6,215 bases of DNA from Sphingopyxis sp. (GCA_012035435.1 JAAUPH010000148.1:1-6215), one strand, 5' to 3'; shown: positions 1 to 6,122, numbered from the stretch's first letter. Notes: generated by a model from the sequence alone, not told the origin. Numbers and translations: made by a program.

Positions 1-17
1 ACCGGTCCCTCAGCGCA

Positions 18-1225
18 TCACCAAAGCCAGCCCGAGCGTCGCGAGCGGCGCGCCAGCCAGCGCCCGCCGGGGAAGGGGCGGTGGGGAAGATTCGCAAGGA
101 CATCGAACCGCTCTATCGTGCCGATGACCGCTTCAGCCAGCAATTCGCCCGCGAGCGTCGTCACCAGCGCGCCATGCCCGGAAAAACCATGCGCGAAAAA
201 GACCCTTCCCGTGCGGCCGATGTGCGGCAGACGGTTCATCGTGACGCCCACCGCGCCGCCCCAGGCATATTCAATGGGCACGCGCGCCAGCGAAGGAAAC
301 ACCTCCGCAATATGGTGCCGGACGAACGTGGCAATGTCGGCGGGCGGGCGCTGTACATATTTTTCGCCGCCACCAAAGATCAGACGCTGGTCAGCGGACA
401 GGCGGAAATAGTTGAGCACGAAGCGGCTGTCGGCGACGGCGGCATCGCTGGGCAATAGCCGGGCCGCATCGGGCAGCGGAGCCGTCGCCACATTATAATT
501 CATGATCGGAATGGTATAGCGGCCAAGTCTGTTATCCAGGTCCTGCATCCAGCTGTCGGTTGCCAAAATCACTGTTTCCGCAGGCACCTGTGCGGGTGTG
601 ACCCGGCTATGCTCAAAGATTGCGACGCCGGCATGGCGACAGGCCTCGGCCAGCCCAAGCGCATAGTTGAGCGGGTGAAAGTGCCCGCCCCGCCGGTCAT
701 AATGCCGCCATGATAATCGCCGCCATCGATATGCTGGCCCAAATCCATCGCGGCCACAACATCGGCCTGCCAGCCGAAGGTCCGCGCCAGAAAGTCGGTA
801 TCGCGCTGCATGGCGGCGAAATGCCCCGGCTTGTAGGCCGCTTCCAAATGCCCTGATTTCAGGTCGCATAAGATGCCATGCCGGGCGATGCGGTCGTGCA
901 CGCGGTCCACGGCGCTATAGGCAAGGTCGAAAATGGCCTGCGCCCGTTCGCGCCCAAACGCCTCATCAATCTCGCGCATTGACCAGCGGAGACCGGGGAT
1001 CAGCTGCCCGCCGTTCCGCCCCGATGCGCCAAAACCTATTGATTCCGCCTCGAACAGGCCGACCTTCAAGCCCTTTTCGGCGCACGCCAGTGCTGCCGAT
1101 AATCCCGTGAAACCGCCGCCGATGACGGCAATGTCGAAAGCTGAATCGCGCCATTCCCCCGTCTGCGGCGTCCATGGATTGGCGGTCGCGCGGTAATAGC
1201 TGTGGTTGAGCGCGTCACCGACCAT
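18..1225 (-). CDS. FAD-dependent amine oxidase, PuuB-like (gamma-glutamylputrescine oxidase family), frameshifted
   Basis: This is a DAO-fold flavoenzyme of the kind that oxidises gamma-glutamylated amines or other secondary amines. The amino-terminal reading frame (1225 down to about 690) shows a dinucleotide-binding motif, VIGGGFTGLSAA, at residues 34-45, then an acidic residue (E59) and FGASGRNGGQ (about 65-74), typical of this family. The carboxy-terminal part lies in another frame (about 690 to 18): GGHFHPLNYA, then WGGAVGVTMNRLPHIGR and FFAHGFSGHG, the usual FAD/substrate-closing region. Restoring one base in the C runs at 684-691 joins the two halves as MTGGGHFHPLNY, giving about 402 residues, slightly short of E. 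coli PuuB. The ATG at 1225 fits family starts (NHSYYRATANP), but no strong ribosome binding site is visible. It lies downstream of the ligase and cupin genes, after a 183-nt gap with a REP pair. Family assignment is firm; the exact substrate is inference. Confidence 0.85.
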
Positions 1226-1270
1226 CGCGCGCTAGCAACCAGAAACGCATGCGGAATGCATAGGATTCAG

Positions 1271-1355
1271 CGTTCCCGCGCAGGCGGGAATCCAGCTTCG
1301 GACGGCTCGGCACGACACTGTGATCCGCTGGACCGCCGCGTGCGCGGGGGTGACG
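1271..1355. repeat. REP-pair (BIME-like) element, copy 1
   Basis: Two inverted palindromic units face each other. The left arm (1271-1296) contains a perfect 7-bp hairpin, TTCCCGC (1273-1279) and GCGGGAA (1284-1290), around a GCAG loop, followed by TCCAGC. The right arm (1326-1355) is the degenerate reverse complement, starting CGCTGGA and ending in GGGGGTGACG. The middle (about 30 nt) is unrelated to that of copy 2 at 3315-3423. It occupies the gap between the cupin stop and the oxidase start, so it would lie inside the transcript if those genes are co-transcribed. It may affect mRNA stability or attenuation; that role is inferred. Confidence 0.75.
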
Positions 1356-1408
1356 ACACATGTGGAGAGATTTGATCCTTGGATGGTCATGATCATCGGT
1401 TCACAACC

Positions 1409-1786
1409 CTATTCGGGTTCTGCTTCGGCTCCTGCCGCCAGATCGATCACATAGATCTTCCGAACCATTTCCAGATTTTCCCAGACCCCCTCAAATCCCG
1501 GCTCGATGACCAGATTGTCGCCCGGGCCCGCCTCGGTCACATGGCCGTTGTCGGCGGTCAGCCGCACCCGCCCATCCAAAATGCGGCAATATTCCCATTC
1601 GGAATAGCTCACCCGCCAGCTTCCCGCGCAACAACTCCATTCACCAACCAGCCTGGTGCCATCGGCGGACTCATAGCCGTTGCGGGTTTCGCCTTGCGGT
1701 GTGCCGGTCAGTACCCGGTCGGCAACGGGTGCGAACGCCTCTGGCGCGACCGCGTCGGTTTTGAAATGGGTGACGGCCATCGTCAT
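1409..1786 (-). CDS. Small DUF861-type cupin protein
   Basis: A 125-residue single-domain cupin. The core (about residues 48-115) reads GEWSCCAGSWRVSY, then EWEYCRILDGRVRLT, GPGDNLVIEPGFEGVWE and VRKIYVI, the characteristic pattern of the cupin_3/DUF861 family that includes ureidoglycine aminohydrolase-like folds. The usual metal-binding histidines are not evident, as in many members of this group. I chose the ATG at 1784-1786 because it overlaps the TGA of the upstream ligase gene in an ATGA arrangement, implying translational coupling. The longer in-frame start at 1816 would run 31 nt further into the ligase gene, and MAVTHF at 1780 is another option. Its role is unknown. The neighbours suggest a small-molecule binding or accessory role in gamma-glutamylated amine metabolism, but it is not the PuuR-type regulator, because no helix-turn-helix domain is present. 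Confidence 0.85.
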   Translation of the reverse strand: MTMAVTHFKTDAVAPEAFAPVADRVLTGTPQGETRNGYESADGTRLVGEWSCCAGSWRVSYSEWEYCRILDGRVRLTADNGHVTEAGPGDNLVIEPGFEGVWENLEMVRKIYVIDLAAGAEAEPE

Positions 1787-3129
1787 ACCCGCAGCAACAG
1801 ATGCTCGCGTTCCCAACTCGAAACAACCGATTGATAATTGTACAGTTCCTGATCCTTGACCGCATAGAAGATGTCGAAGAAATCCTCGCCCAGCAGCGCC
1901 TTCACCTTCTTGCAGCCCGAAAAGCGGTCGAGCGCGGCCTCCAGCGTGCGGGGCAGGGTGCGGGCGCGGTTATAAGCGCTGCTTTCAATCTCTTTCGGTG
2001 GCACCATGCGTTCGACCATGCCGATATATCCGCACACCAGTGATGCAGCCATGGCCAGATAGGGGTTGCTGTCCGCACCCGGCAGGCGATTCTCAACCCG
2101 GCGGTTGTGCCGGTCGGACACTGGCACGCGGAAACCGCATGACCGGTTGTCAACGCCCCAATGCACGTTGATCGGCGCCGCGCTGTCGGGCCGCATCCGG
2201 CGGAAACTATTGACGTTGGGGGCATAAAGCGGGGCAATTTGCGGCATGAGGCGGACAAGGCCCGCAATATGGCTGCGAAACAGCGCGCTGTCCTTGCCAT
2301 TGCTTGATGCAAACAGGTTTTTGCCGCTGCCCAAGTCGACGACCGACTGGTGAATATGCATCGCGCTGCCGGGCTGACCCGCCATCGGATTGGCCATGAA
2401 GGTCGCATAAACGCCGTGATGCTTCGCCACCGCGCGGACAACCCGCTTGAACAGGAACACCTGATCGGCCAGCTTCAGCGGGTCGCCGTGAATGAAGTTC
2501 ACCTCCAGCTGCGCTGCGCCCATTTCGTGGATCATCGTGTCGATATCGAGCCCCATCAGCTCGCAATCGTCATAGATATGATCGATAATATCTTCATATT
2601 CGTTCATCGCCTCGAGCCCATAGGGCTGGCTCGCGGTCTCGGCCCGCCCGCTCGACCCGGTGGGCGGAACGAGCGGAAAATCCGGGTCGACATTCTGGCT
2701 GACCAGGTAAAATTCCACCTCGGGCGCGATAATCGGCTTCCATCCCTGTTCGGCATAAAGCCTCAGTACTTTCTTGAGGATCGCGCGCGGGGCCAGCGAT
2801 ACTTCACTTCCGTCGCGATTGAACGCATCGGCAATGACAAAGGCGGTCGGCGATTTGAAGCCCGGGGCGACACAGATTGTTTCGGGGTCGGCAATCAAAA
2901 TCTTGTCGGGATCCTTGTCCCAGATATCCTCAATATCTTCGGGGTAATGACCGTCGATAGTGCAAATGAAGATGCTGCCGGGAATGCGCAGCGATTTATC
3001 GCGCACCGACGACAGAAATTTGTTTGCTGGCAGCACTTTGCCGCGCTGAACCCCGTTAATGTCGGGGACGATACATTCGACTTCTTCGATCTTGTGCTCG
3101 GCGATCCAGCTCGCCAGATTGATACTCAT
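1783..3129 (-). CDS. Glutamine synthetase-family ligase, PuuA-like (gamma-glutamylputrescine synthetase type)
   Basis: A complete 448-residue member of the glutamine synthetase superfamily, which joins glutamate to ammonia or an amine using ATP. Visible signatures are PEVEFYL (136-142, metal-binding glutamates E137 and E139), HEMGAAQLEVNF (201-212, E202 and E209), GSAMHIHQS (254-262, H258 in the ATP/metal region), NSFRRMRP (307-314), NRSCGFRVP (328-336) and RVENRLPGADSNPYLA (344-359). The length and the amino-terminal beta-grasp segment (SWIAEHKIEEVECIVPDINGVQRGK) match the PuuA/GlnA3-like subgroup rather than nitrogen-assimilating GlnA, since no adenylylation-site tyrosine motif is seen. The ATG at 3129 follows GATGAGG with close spacing. 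It heads a probable operon with the cupin (ATGA overlap) and the amine oxidase. That pairing supports gamma-glutamylation of a polyamine or other amine, followed by oxidation. The substrate is not established by sequence. Confidence 0.93.
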   Translation of the reverse strand: MSINLASWIAEHKIEEVECIVPDINGVQRGKVLPANKFLSSVRDKSLRIPGSIFICTIDGHYPEDIEDIWDKDPDKILIADPETICVAPGFKSPTAFVIADAFNRDGSEVSLAPRAILKKVLRLYAEQGWKPIIAPEVEFYLVSQNVDPDFPLVPPTGSSGRAETASQPYGLEAMNEYEDIIDHIYDDCELMGLDIDTMIHEMGAAQLEVNFIHGDPLKLADQVFLFKRVVRAVAKHHGVYATFMANPMAGQPGSAMHIHQSVVDLGSGKNLFASSNGKDSALFRSHIAGLVRLMPQIAPLYAPNVNSFRRMRPDSAAPINVHWGVDNRSCGFRVPVSDRHNRRVENRLPGADSNPYLAMAASLVCGYIGMVERMVPPKEIESSAYNRARTLPRTLEAALDRFSGCKKVKALLGEDFFDIFYAVKDQELYNYQSVVSSWEREHLLLRV

Positions 3130-3143
3130 AAAGCCTCATCTTT

Positions 3144-3161
3144 CCCCGCCAGATTGCGGGG
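3144..3161 (-). promoter_or_regulatory. Hairpin in the presumed 5' leader of the ligase gene
   Basis: A perfect 6-bp stem, CCCCGC (3144-3149) and GCGGGG (3156-3161), encloses the loop CAGATT. It lies 14 nt before the ligase ATG on the minus strand, so it would form in the mRNA leader and could limit ribosome access. It also resembles the CCCGC..GCGGG hairpins that are dispersed as intergenic repeats in many proteobacteria. A regulatory role is speculative. Confidence 0.35.
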
Positions 3162-3314
3162 GAGGGGTGGGCGGCTGCGCAACGGACGGGGCAACCGGTA
3201 CACGGACCCGCACCCGAAAAAGGCAGCAGTTCAATCCTGTGCGGCGTGAAGCAACCACCAATTGCGACATTTGGCAAGCTGGCAATTCACAGCCCCGAAA
3301 TCCAAACTTCACGT

Positions 3315-3423
3315 CGTCATTCCCGCGAAGGCGGGAATCCAACTCCTACCTTTTCGTCCGAACGCTGAGCCGGTGCAGACATTGGAGCGCGGGAGCTGGA
3401 TCCCCGCCTTCGCGGAAATGACG
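3315..3423. repeat. REP-pair (BIME-like) element, copy 2
   Basis: A 109-nt unit bounded by CGTCAT at the left and ATGACG at the right. The left arm contains a perfect 8-bp hairpin, ATTCCCGC (3319-3326) and GCGGGAAT (3331-3338), with loop GAAG, followed by CCAAC. The right arm (3394-3423) is its reverse complement with a few changes: GCTGGATCCCCGCC, then TTCGCGG and AAATGACG. The same layout with a different middle occurs at 1271-1355. Such elements are usually mobilised by RAYT-type (IS200/IS605-like) transposases acting in trans; none is encoded here. It lies just downstream of the hydrolase stop (44 nt), a typical position. Confidence 0.82.
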
Positions 3424-3466
3424 AGATAGCCAGTTCAACAGGTCCGTCACTGGAATCGCACGGGCG

Positions 3467-4332
3467 CTAGAGGAACGCGCGCAAATCGCCCATGAAGCGG
3501 TCAAACTGGTCGTGGTGGAGCCAGTGACCGGCCTGCTCATATTCCTTGACCGTGGCCGTCGAAAAATGGACCATGCGGCCATCATGCTCGGGGTTGCTGG
3601 CCCAGCTGTCCGCGCCATAGAGCAGCAATGTGGGGCAGGTGATCTCGCGCCACAGGGCCTCAATCTCCGCCTGCGGCAGGTCGAAAACGGGCCAGACGTT
3701 CAGGTGGTTGTCGAACTTCCAGCTCCAGGTCCCATCCTCATTACGGTTGACGCCGTGGATCGTAAGGTGGCGGGCCTGTTCGGCGGTGAGATAGCTGTTC
3801 TCGCTCTGCATCCGCTCCAGCGCGGCATCGAGCGTGGGGTAGCGCTTGGGCAGACGGCCAGCGGCGGTACGCTTTTCGTCGATCCAGCCGCGCCAACGTT
3901 CAGCAAAGGGCTTGGCCTCGCGCTCGGCGCGGGCCTTGGGCGACGGGCCAAGGCCTTCGATCGCCACCAGCTTGCAGACATTGCCAGGATACAGGCCGGT
4001 GTACCGGATGCAAACATTGCCGCCCAGCGAGTGCGATACGATCGTCACGGCGCCGCATCCATCTGATGAATAAGCTGGCCCAGATCATAGACCAACGCAT
4101 CAATGCCGTAATTGCCGTCGGGCGACCACGCGCTGTCGCCGTGCCCGCGCAAGTCTGGCGCGATGACATGCCAGTCGCGGCGCAGTTCCTCGGCCACCCA
4201 GTCCCAGCTGCGGCAATGGTCGCGCCCACCATGGACGAGCAACAGCGGCGGCGCATCGCGATTGCCCCAATCGGCATAGTGGAGCTTCAGCCGCTGCGAG
4301 ATGAAATAATGCGAAGTGGGACCGGATTGCAT
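3467..4332 (-). CDS. Alpha/beta hydrolase, frameshifted
   Basis: A serine hydrolase of the alpha/beta fold, about 288 residues when repaired. The amino-terminal frame (4332 to 4045) has the oxyanion-loop motif LLLVHGGRDHCRSWD (30-44) and DLRGHGDS (60-67), and ends in MDAAP followed by TGA. The next frame (4048 to 3467) continues exactly as the family requires: VTIVSHSLGGN, with nucleophile Ser at about 102. It then gives the acid in LLLYGADSW (Asp about 242) and the catalytic His in AGHWLHHD (about 270). One base lost near 4048 explains the break, so the complete triad is present across two frames. The start at 4332 has no clear ribosome binding site. It is divergent from the dehydrogenase gene at 4411 and lies upstream of the ligase gene on the same strand. 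The substrate cannot be deduced; ester, lactone or epoxide substrates are all possible for this fold. Confidence 0.85.
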
Positions 4333-4397
4333 GATGGGAGACTTTGTGCTGCTTGATGGGTTGCGGCCTGAAACGCGATTGCGCGCGCGGCGTCAAT

Positions 4398-4405
4398 GGG
4401 GAGAG
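4398..4405 (+). promoter_or_regulatory. Ribosome binding site deciding the dehydrogenase start
   Basis: GGGGAGAG lies 5-12 nt before the ATG at 4411, good Shine-Dalgarno spacing. It rules against the upstream in-frame ATG at 4396, whose coding sequence would include this site and which has no purine-rich stretch of its own. Confidence 0.75.
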
Positions 4406-4410
4406 AGCAT

Positions 4411-5202
4411 ATGACCGTCTTTCGTGAAGGCCTTTTCCACGGCAAAACTGCCTTCGTCGCGGGCGGCACCAGCGGCATTAATTTGGGCATCGCCAAGCGC
4501 TTCGCTGAACTCGGCGCGCGGGTCGCGGTGGCCGGGCGCGATCCGGACAAGGCGCAGCACGCGGCGGCATCCATCGGCCATGACGCGATCGGTCTGTCGG
4601 GCGATGTGCGCGACTATGGCGCTATCCGCGGGGTTATGGAGACGGTTGTCGACCGATTCGGCCCAATGGATATTGTCGTGTCGGGGGCGGCGGGCAATTT
4701 CCTGGCCCCCGTACTCGGCATGTCGGCCAATGCCTTTCGCACTGTCGTCGATATCGACCTCAACGGCACCTTCAACGTGTTTCGCGGCTGTCACGACCTG
4801 CTGAACACGCCCGGCGCGTCGCTCATCGCCATCACGGCGGGGCAGGCGGTCAATGCCATGGCGATGCAGGCGCATGCCTGTGCTGCCAAGGCCGGGATCA
4901 ACCAGCTCATCCGCGTGCTCGCGCTCGAATGGGGGCCTGATGTGCGTGTGACAGGCATCTCGCCGGGCCCCATTGCGGGAACCGAAGGAATGGCGCGGCT
5001 GGCTCCCGATGCAACGACGCGGCAAAAACATTATGACCGGATTGCGATGAAGCGCTGGGGCGAAATCGAGGAGATTGCGGAGGCCGCCGTGTTTCTCTGC
5101 TCCCCCGCCGCCGCCTATATCACCGGGACAATCATCGACGTCGACGGCGGGTCGCAGGTCGGCGACGCGTCGCGCATCGACGCGGGCAAAGGGCTGGCCT
5201 GA
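4411..5202 (+). CDS. Short-chain dehydrogenase/reductase, 2,4-dienoyl-CoA reductase-like
   Basis: A complete 263-residue Rossmann-fold NAD(P)H-dependent oxidoreductase. The nucleotide-binding loop is AGGTSGINLG (17-26), with Asn where the third glycine is usually found. An arginine (AGRD, R43) after strand 2 favours NADPH. SGAAGNFLAP (91-100) takes the place of NAAG, ALEWGP (171-176) follows, SPGPIAGTEG (184-193) is the substrate loop, and VDGG (244-247) lies near the carboxy terminus. The classical Tyr-x3-Lys is missing its tyrosine: the sequence is HACAAKAG, with K160 retained. This pattern, together with GNFLAP and ISPGPIAGTEG, matches peroxisomal-type 2,4-dienoyl-CoA reductases, which use no catalytic tyrosine. 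It probably acts on an enoyl- or dienoyl-thioester in fatty acid breakdown. The start at 4411 is set by GGGGAGAG. It stands alone on the plus strand and converges on tRNA-Val 20 nt downstream. Confidence 0.9.
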   Translation: MTVFREGLFHGKTAFVAGGTSGINLGIAKRFAELGARVAVAGRDPDKAQHAAASIGHDAIGLSGDVRDYGAIRGVMETVVDRFGPMDIVVSGAAGNFLAPVLGMSANAFRTVVDIDLNGTFNVFRGCHDLLNTPGASLIAITAGQAVNAMAMQAHACAAKAGINQLIRVLALEWGPDVRVTGISPGPIAGTEGMARLAPDATTRQKHYDRIAMKRWGEIEEIAEAAVFLCSPAAAYITGTIIDVDGGSQVGDASRIDAGKGLA

Positions 5203-5222
5203 GCGTCAAAGGATTGGGAAAA

Positions 5223-5297
5223 TGGTGGGCGTGGCAAGGATTGAACTTGCGACCCCTGCGATGTCAACACAGTGCTCTACCACTGAGCTACACGCCC
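5223..5297 (-). tRNA. tRNA-Val (anticodon GAC)
   Basis: A full 75-nt cloverleaf on the minus strand, with CCA encoded. The acceptor arms GGGCGTG and CACGCCC pair perfectly; discriminator A is followed by CCA at 5225-5223. The D arm is GCTC/GAGC with loop AGTGGTA. The anticodon stem is CTGTG/CGCAG with loop TTGACAT, giving anticodon GAC (valine, reading GUC and GUU). The variable region is 5 nt (GGGTC). The T arm is GCAAG/CTTGC with loop TTCAATC. It lies 60 nt downstream of cpdR on the same strand and 20 nt beyond the convergent dehydrogenase stop. Confidence 0.97.
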
Positions 5298-5308
5298 ACA
5301 CGTTGTTT

Positions 5309-5352
5309 GGGGTGACGCGCCATTAGTGCCATGTGGCACCCCGCGCAACCCC
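5309..5352 (-). terminator. Nested hairpin between cpdR and tRNA-Val, possible terminator or processing structure
   Basis: An inner stem GTGCC (5326-5330)/GGCAC (5335-5339) has a 4-nt loop. Moving outward, GCGC (5317-5320) pairs with GCGC (5343-5346), and GGGGT (5309-5313) pairs with ACCCC (5348-5352), with small internal loops. It begins 5 nt after the cpdR stop and ends 11 nt before the tRNA. No T tract follows on the minus strand, so it is not a standard intrinsic terminator. It could instead protect the cpdR 3' end or shape a joint cpdR-tRNA transcript. Confidence 0.4.
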
Positions 5353-5357
5353 AGAAA

Positions 5358-5729
5358 TCACGCTGTTTGCGAATGGCGCCCGAACAGGCTGTCGACCTCG
5401 CGGACCAGATCCTTGAGGTGGAAGGGCTTGGACAGCAGTTTGGCTTGCGGCACATTTTCCTCGGCGCGCAATGATACGGCGGCAAAGCCAGTGATGAACA
5501 TCACCTGCATCTGCGGCGCGACTTTGGCGGCATATTGCGCCAGTTCGATTCCATCCATTTCGGGCATGACAATATCCGACAACAGCAAATCAAACGTGCC
5601 CGAATCCAGCAGCGGCACCGCCTCTGTCCCGCGATCGACGCTGGTGACATGATAACCCGCACTGATGAGCGCGCGCCCAAGATATTCGCGCATCACATCA
5701 TCATCTTCGGCAAGCAATATGCGGATCAT
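5358..5729 (-). CDS. cpdR: CpdR-like single-domain response regulator
   Basis: A stand-alone receiver domain of 123 residues with no output domain. It has the acidic pair D9-D10 in LLAEDDD, the phospho-acceptor D52 in LLLSDIVMPEMDGIEL (48-63), the switch Thr T80 in MFITGFAAVSL and the conserved Lys K101 in LLSKPFHLKDLV. The MPEMDGIELA, FITGFAAV and SKP.HL.LV blocks match Caulobacter CpdR closely. That protein, when unphosphorylated, primes ClpXP for cell-cycle dependent proteolysis (for example of PdeA, and indirectly CtrA). Phosphorylation by the CckA-ChpT phosphorelay inactivates it. TGGAG at 5735-5739 is correctly spaced from the ATG at 5729. It is divergent from an N-formylglutamate amidohydrolase gene, a neighbour I recall being common for alphaproteobacterial cpdR. 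The cell-cycle function here is inferred from family membership. Confidence 0.9.
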   Translation of the reverse strand: MIRILLAEDDDVMREYLGRALISAGYHVTSVDRGTEAVPLLDSGTFDLLLSDIVMPEMDGIELAQYAAKVAPQMQVMFITGFAAVSLRAEENVPQAKLLSKPFHLKDLVREVDSLFGRHSQTA

Positions 5730-5819
5730 CGTCGCTCCAGTGGTGGTTCAATAGGGTCGGCACAGCTGCTGAAGCCGAGCTTGCTTACCATAGCGGCCCA
5801 TGCTTAACAAATTGCGGCC
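5730..5819. promoter_or_regulatory. Divergent promoter region of cpdR and the amidohydrolase gene
   Basis: This 90-nt gap separates two divergent starts and must contain, or overlap, both promoters. I find no convincing -35/-10 pair. A TTAAC at 5804-5808 resembles a CtrA half-site, but the second half expected of TTAA-N7-TTAA is absent. The amidohydrolase start follows very closely and has no clear ribosome binding site. Confidence 0.45.
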
Positions 5820-6122
5820 ATGACGATGAGCGATGCCCCGATTCAGCACAGTTCGGTTTCGACGTACCGGCTATTGTCTGCGCGATTGCCCGTGCTGGTT
5901 TCGGTGCCTCACGCCGGCCGCCAACTGCCCGATTGGATTGCCTCCGAAGCGCGGGTGCCCTTGTCCGACCTTGCCCGCCTGTCAGACGGGTGGAGCGATA
6001 TGATTGCGGCACCGCTATTCGCGGCAGGGGCCTGCGTGGTGAAGGCGAACCTCCTGCGCGCGGTCGCCGACTGCAACCGGCATGAGGCCGACATGGACGG
6101 CATCGATGTTGTCCCCGGGTGA
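5820..6122 (+). CDS. N-formylglutamate amidohydrolase family protein, amino-terminal part only
   Basis: The first 100 residues match the N-formylglutamate amidohydrolase (FGase/HutG-like) family. PVLVSVPHAGRQLPDW (24-39) carries H31, one of the zinc/active-site region residues. ARVPLSDLARLSDGWSD (44-60) and AVADCNRHEADMD (81-93) match the VP.ADL..L.D and D.NR.E blocks. These enzymes hydrolyse N-formyl-L-glutamate to formate and glutamate in histidine breakdown, although many paralogues have unknown substrates. The family is about 260-300 residues, so roughly two thirds are missing. The reading frame ends at TGA 6120-6122, directly after CCCGGG (6114-6119), and none of the three forward frames beyond resembles the family. 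Either a frameshift combined with divergence or, more likely, a sequence junction truncates it. The ATG at 5820 is used; MSDAP at 5826 is an alternative. Divergent from cpdR. Confidence 0.8.
   Translation: MTMSDAPIQHSSVSTYRLLSARLPVLVSVPHAGRQLPDWIASEARVPLSDLARLSDGWSDMIAAPLFAAGACVVKANLLRAVADCNRHEADMDGIDVVPG

Larger units (their letters stand above)
3130..3466. other. 337-nt intergenic region upstream of the ligase gene
   Basis: This non-coding gap separates the ligase start from the hydrolase stop, both on the minus strand, so it should contain the ligase promoter. I see no convincing -35/-10 pair. It holds a G/C-rich hairpin at 3144-3161 next to the ligase start and a REP pair at 3315-3423. 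A weak inverted repeat, AATTGC/GCAATT, lies at 3260-3265 and 3282-3287. A short open frame crosses the region but has low-complexity composition and no recognisable protein. Confidence 0.6.

Noticed and set aside
1816..1816. Longer cupin start at 1816
   Set aside because: It adds ten residues overlapping the ligase gene, without a ribosome binding site; the ATGA overlap at 1786 is the more plausible start.
2350..3249. A 299-codon open frame on the plus strand
   Set aside because: It lies antisense to the ligase gene, whose protein is strongly conserved. The antisense translation has no recognisable motif and is a by-product of high GC.
3059..3421. A 120-codon plus-strand open frame across the intergenic gap
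   Set aside because: It runs from the ligase antisense through repeats, has low-complexity Gly/Arg/Thr composition and no ribosome binding site.
1271..3423. CRISPR array or complete transposon formed by the palindromic repeats
   Set aside because: There are only two widely separated copies with unequal centres, no regular spacers and no transposase gene between them.
4368..4396. Minus-strand promoter TTGACG / TTTCAG for the hydrolase
   Set aside because: The -35-like hexamer is good and the spacing is 17, but the -10 matches the consensus at only three of six positions, so it is not supportable.
5804..5808. TTAAC as a CtrA binding site controlling cpdR
   Set aside because: Only one half-site is present; the full TTAA-N7-TTAA is absent, and a 5-mer is expected by chance.
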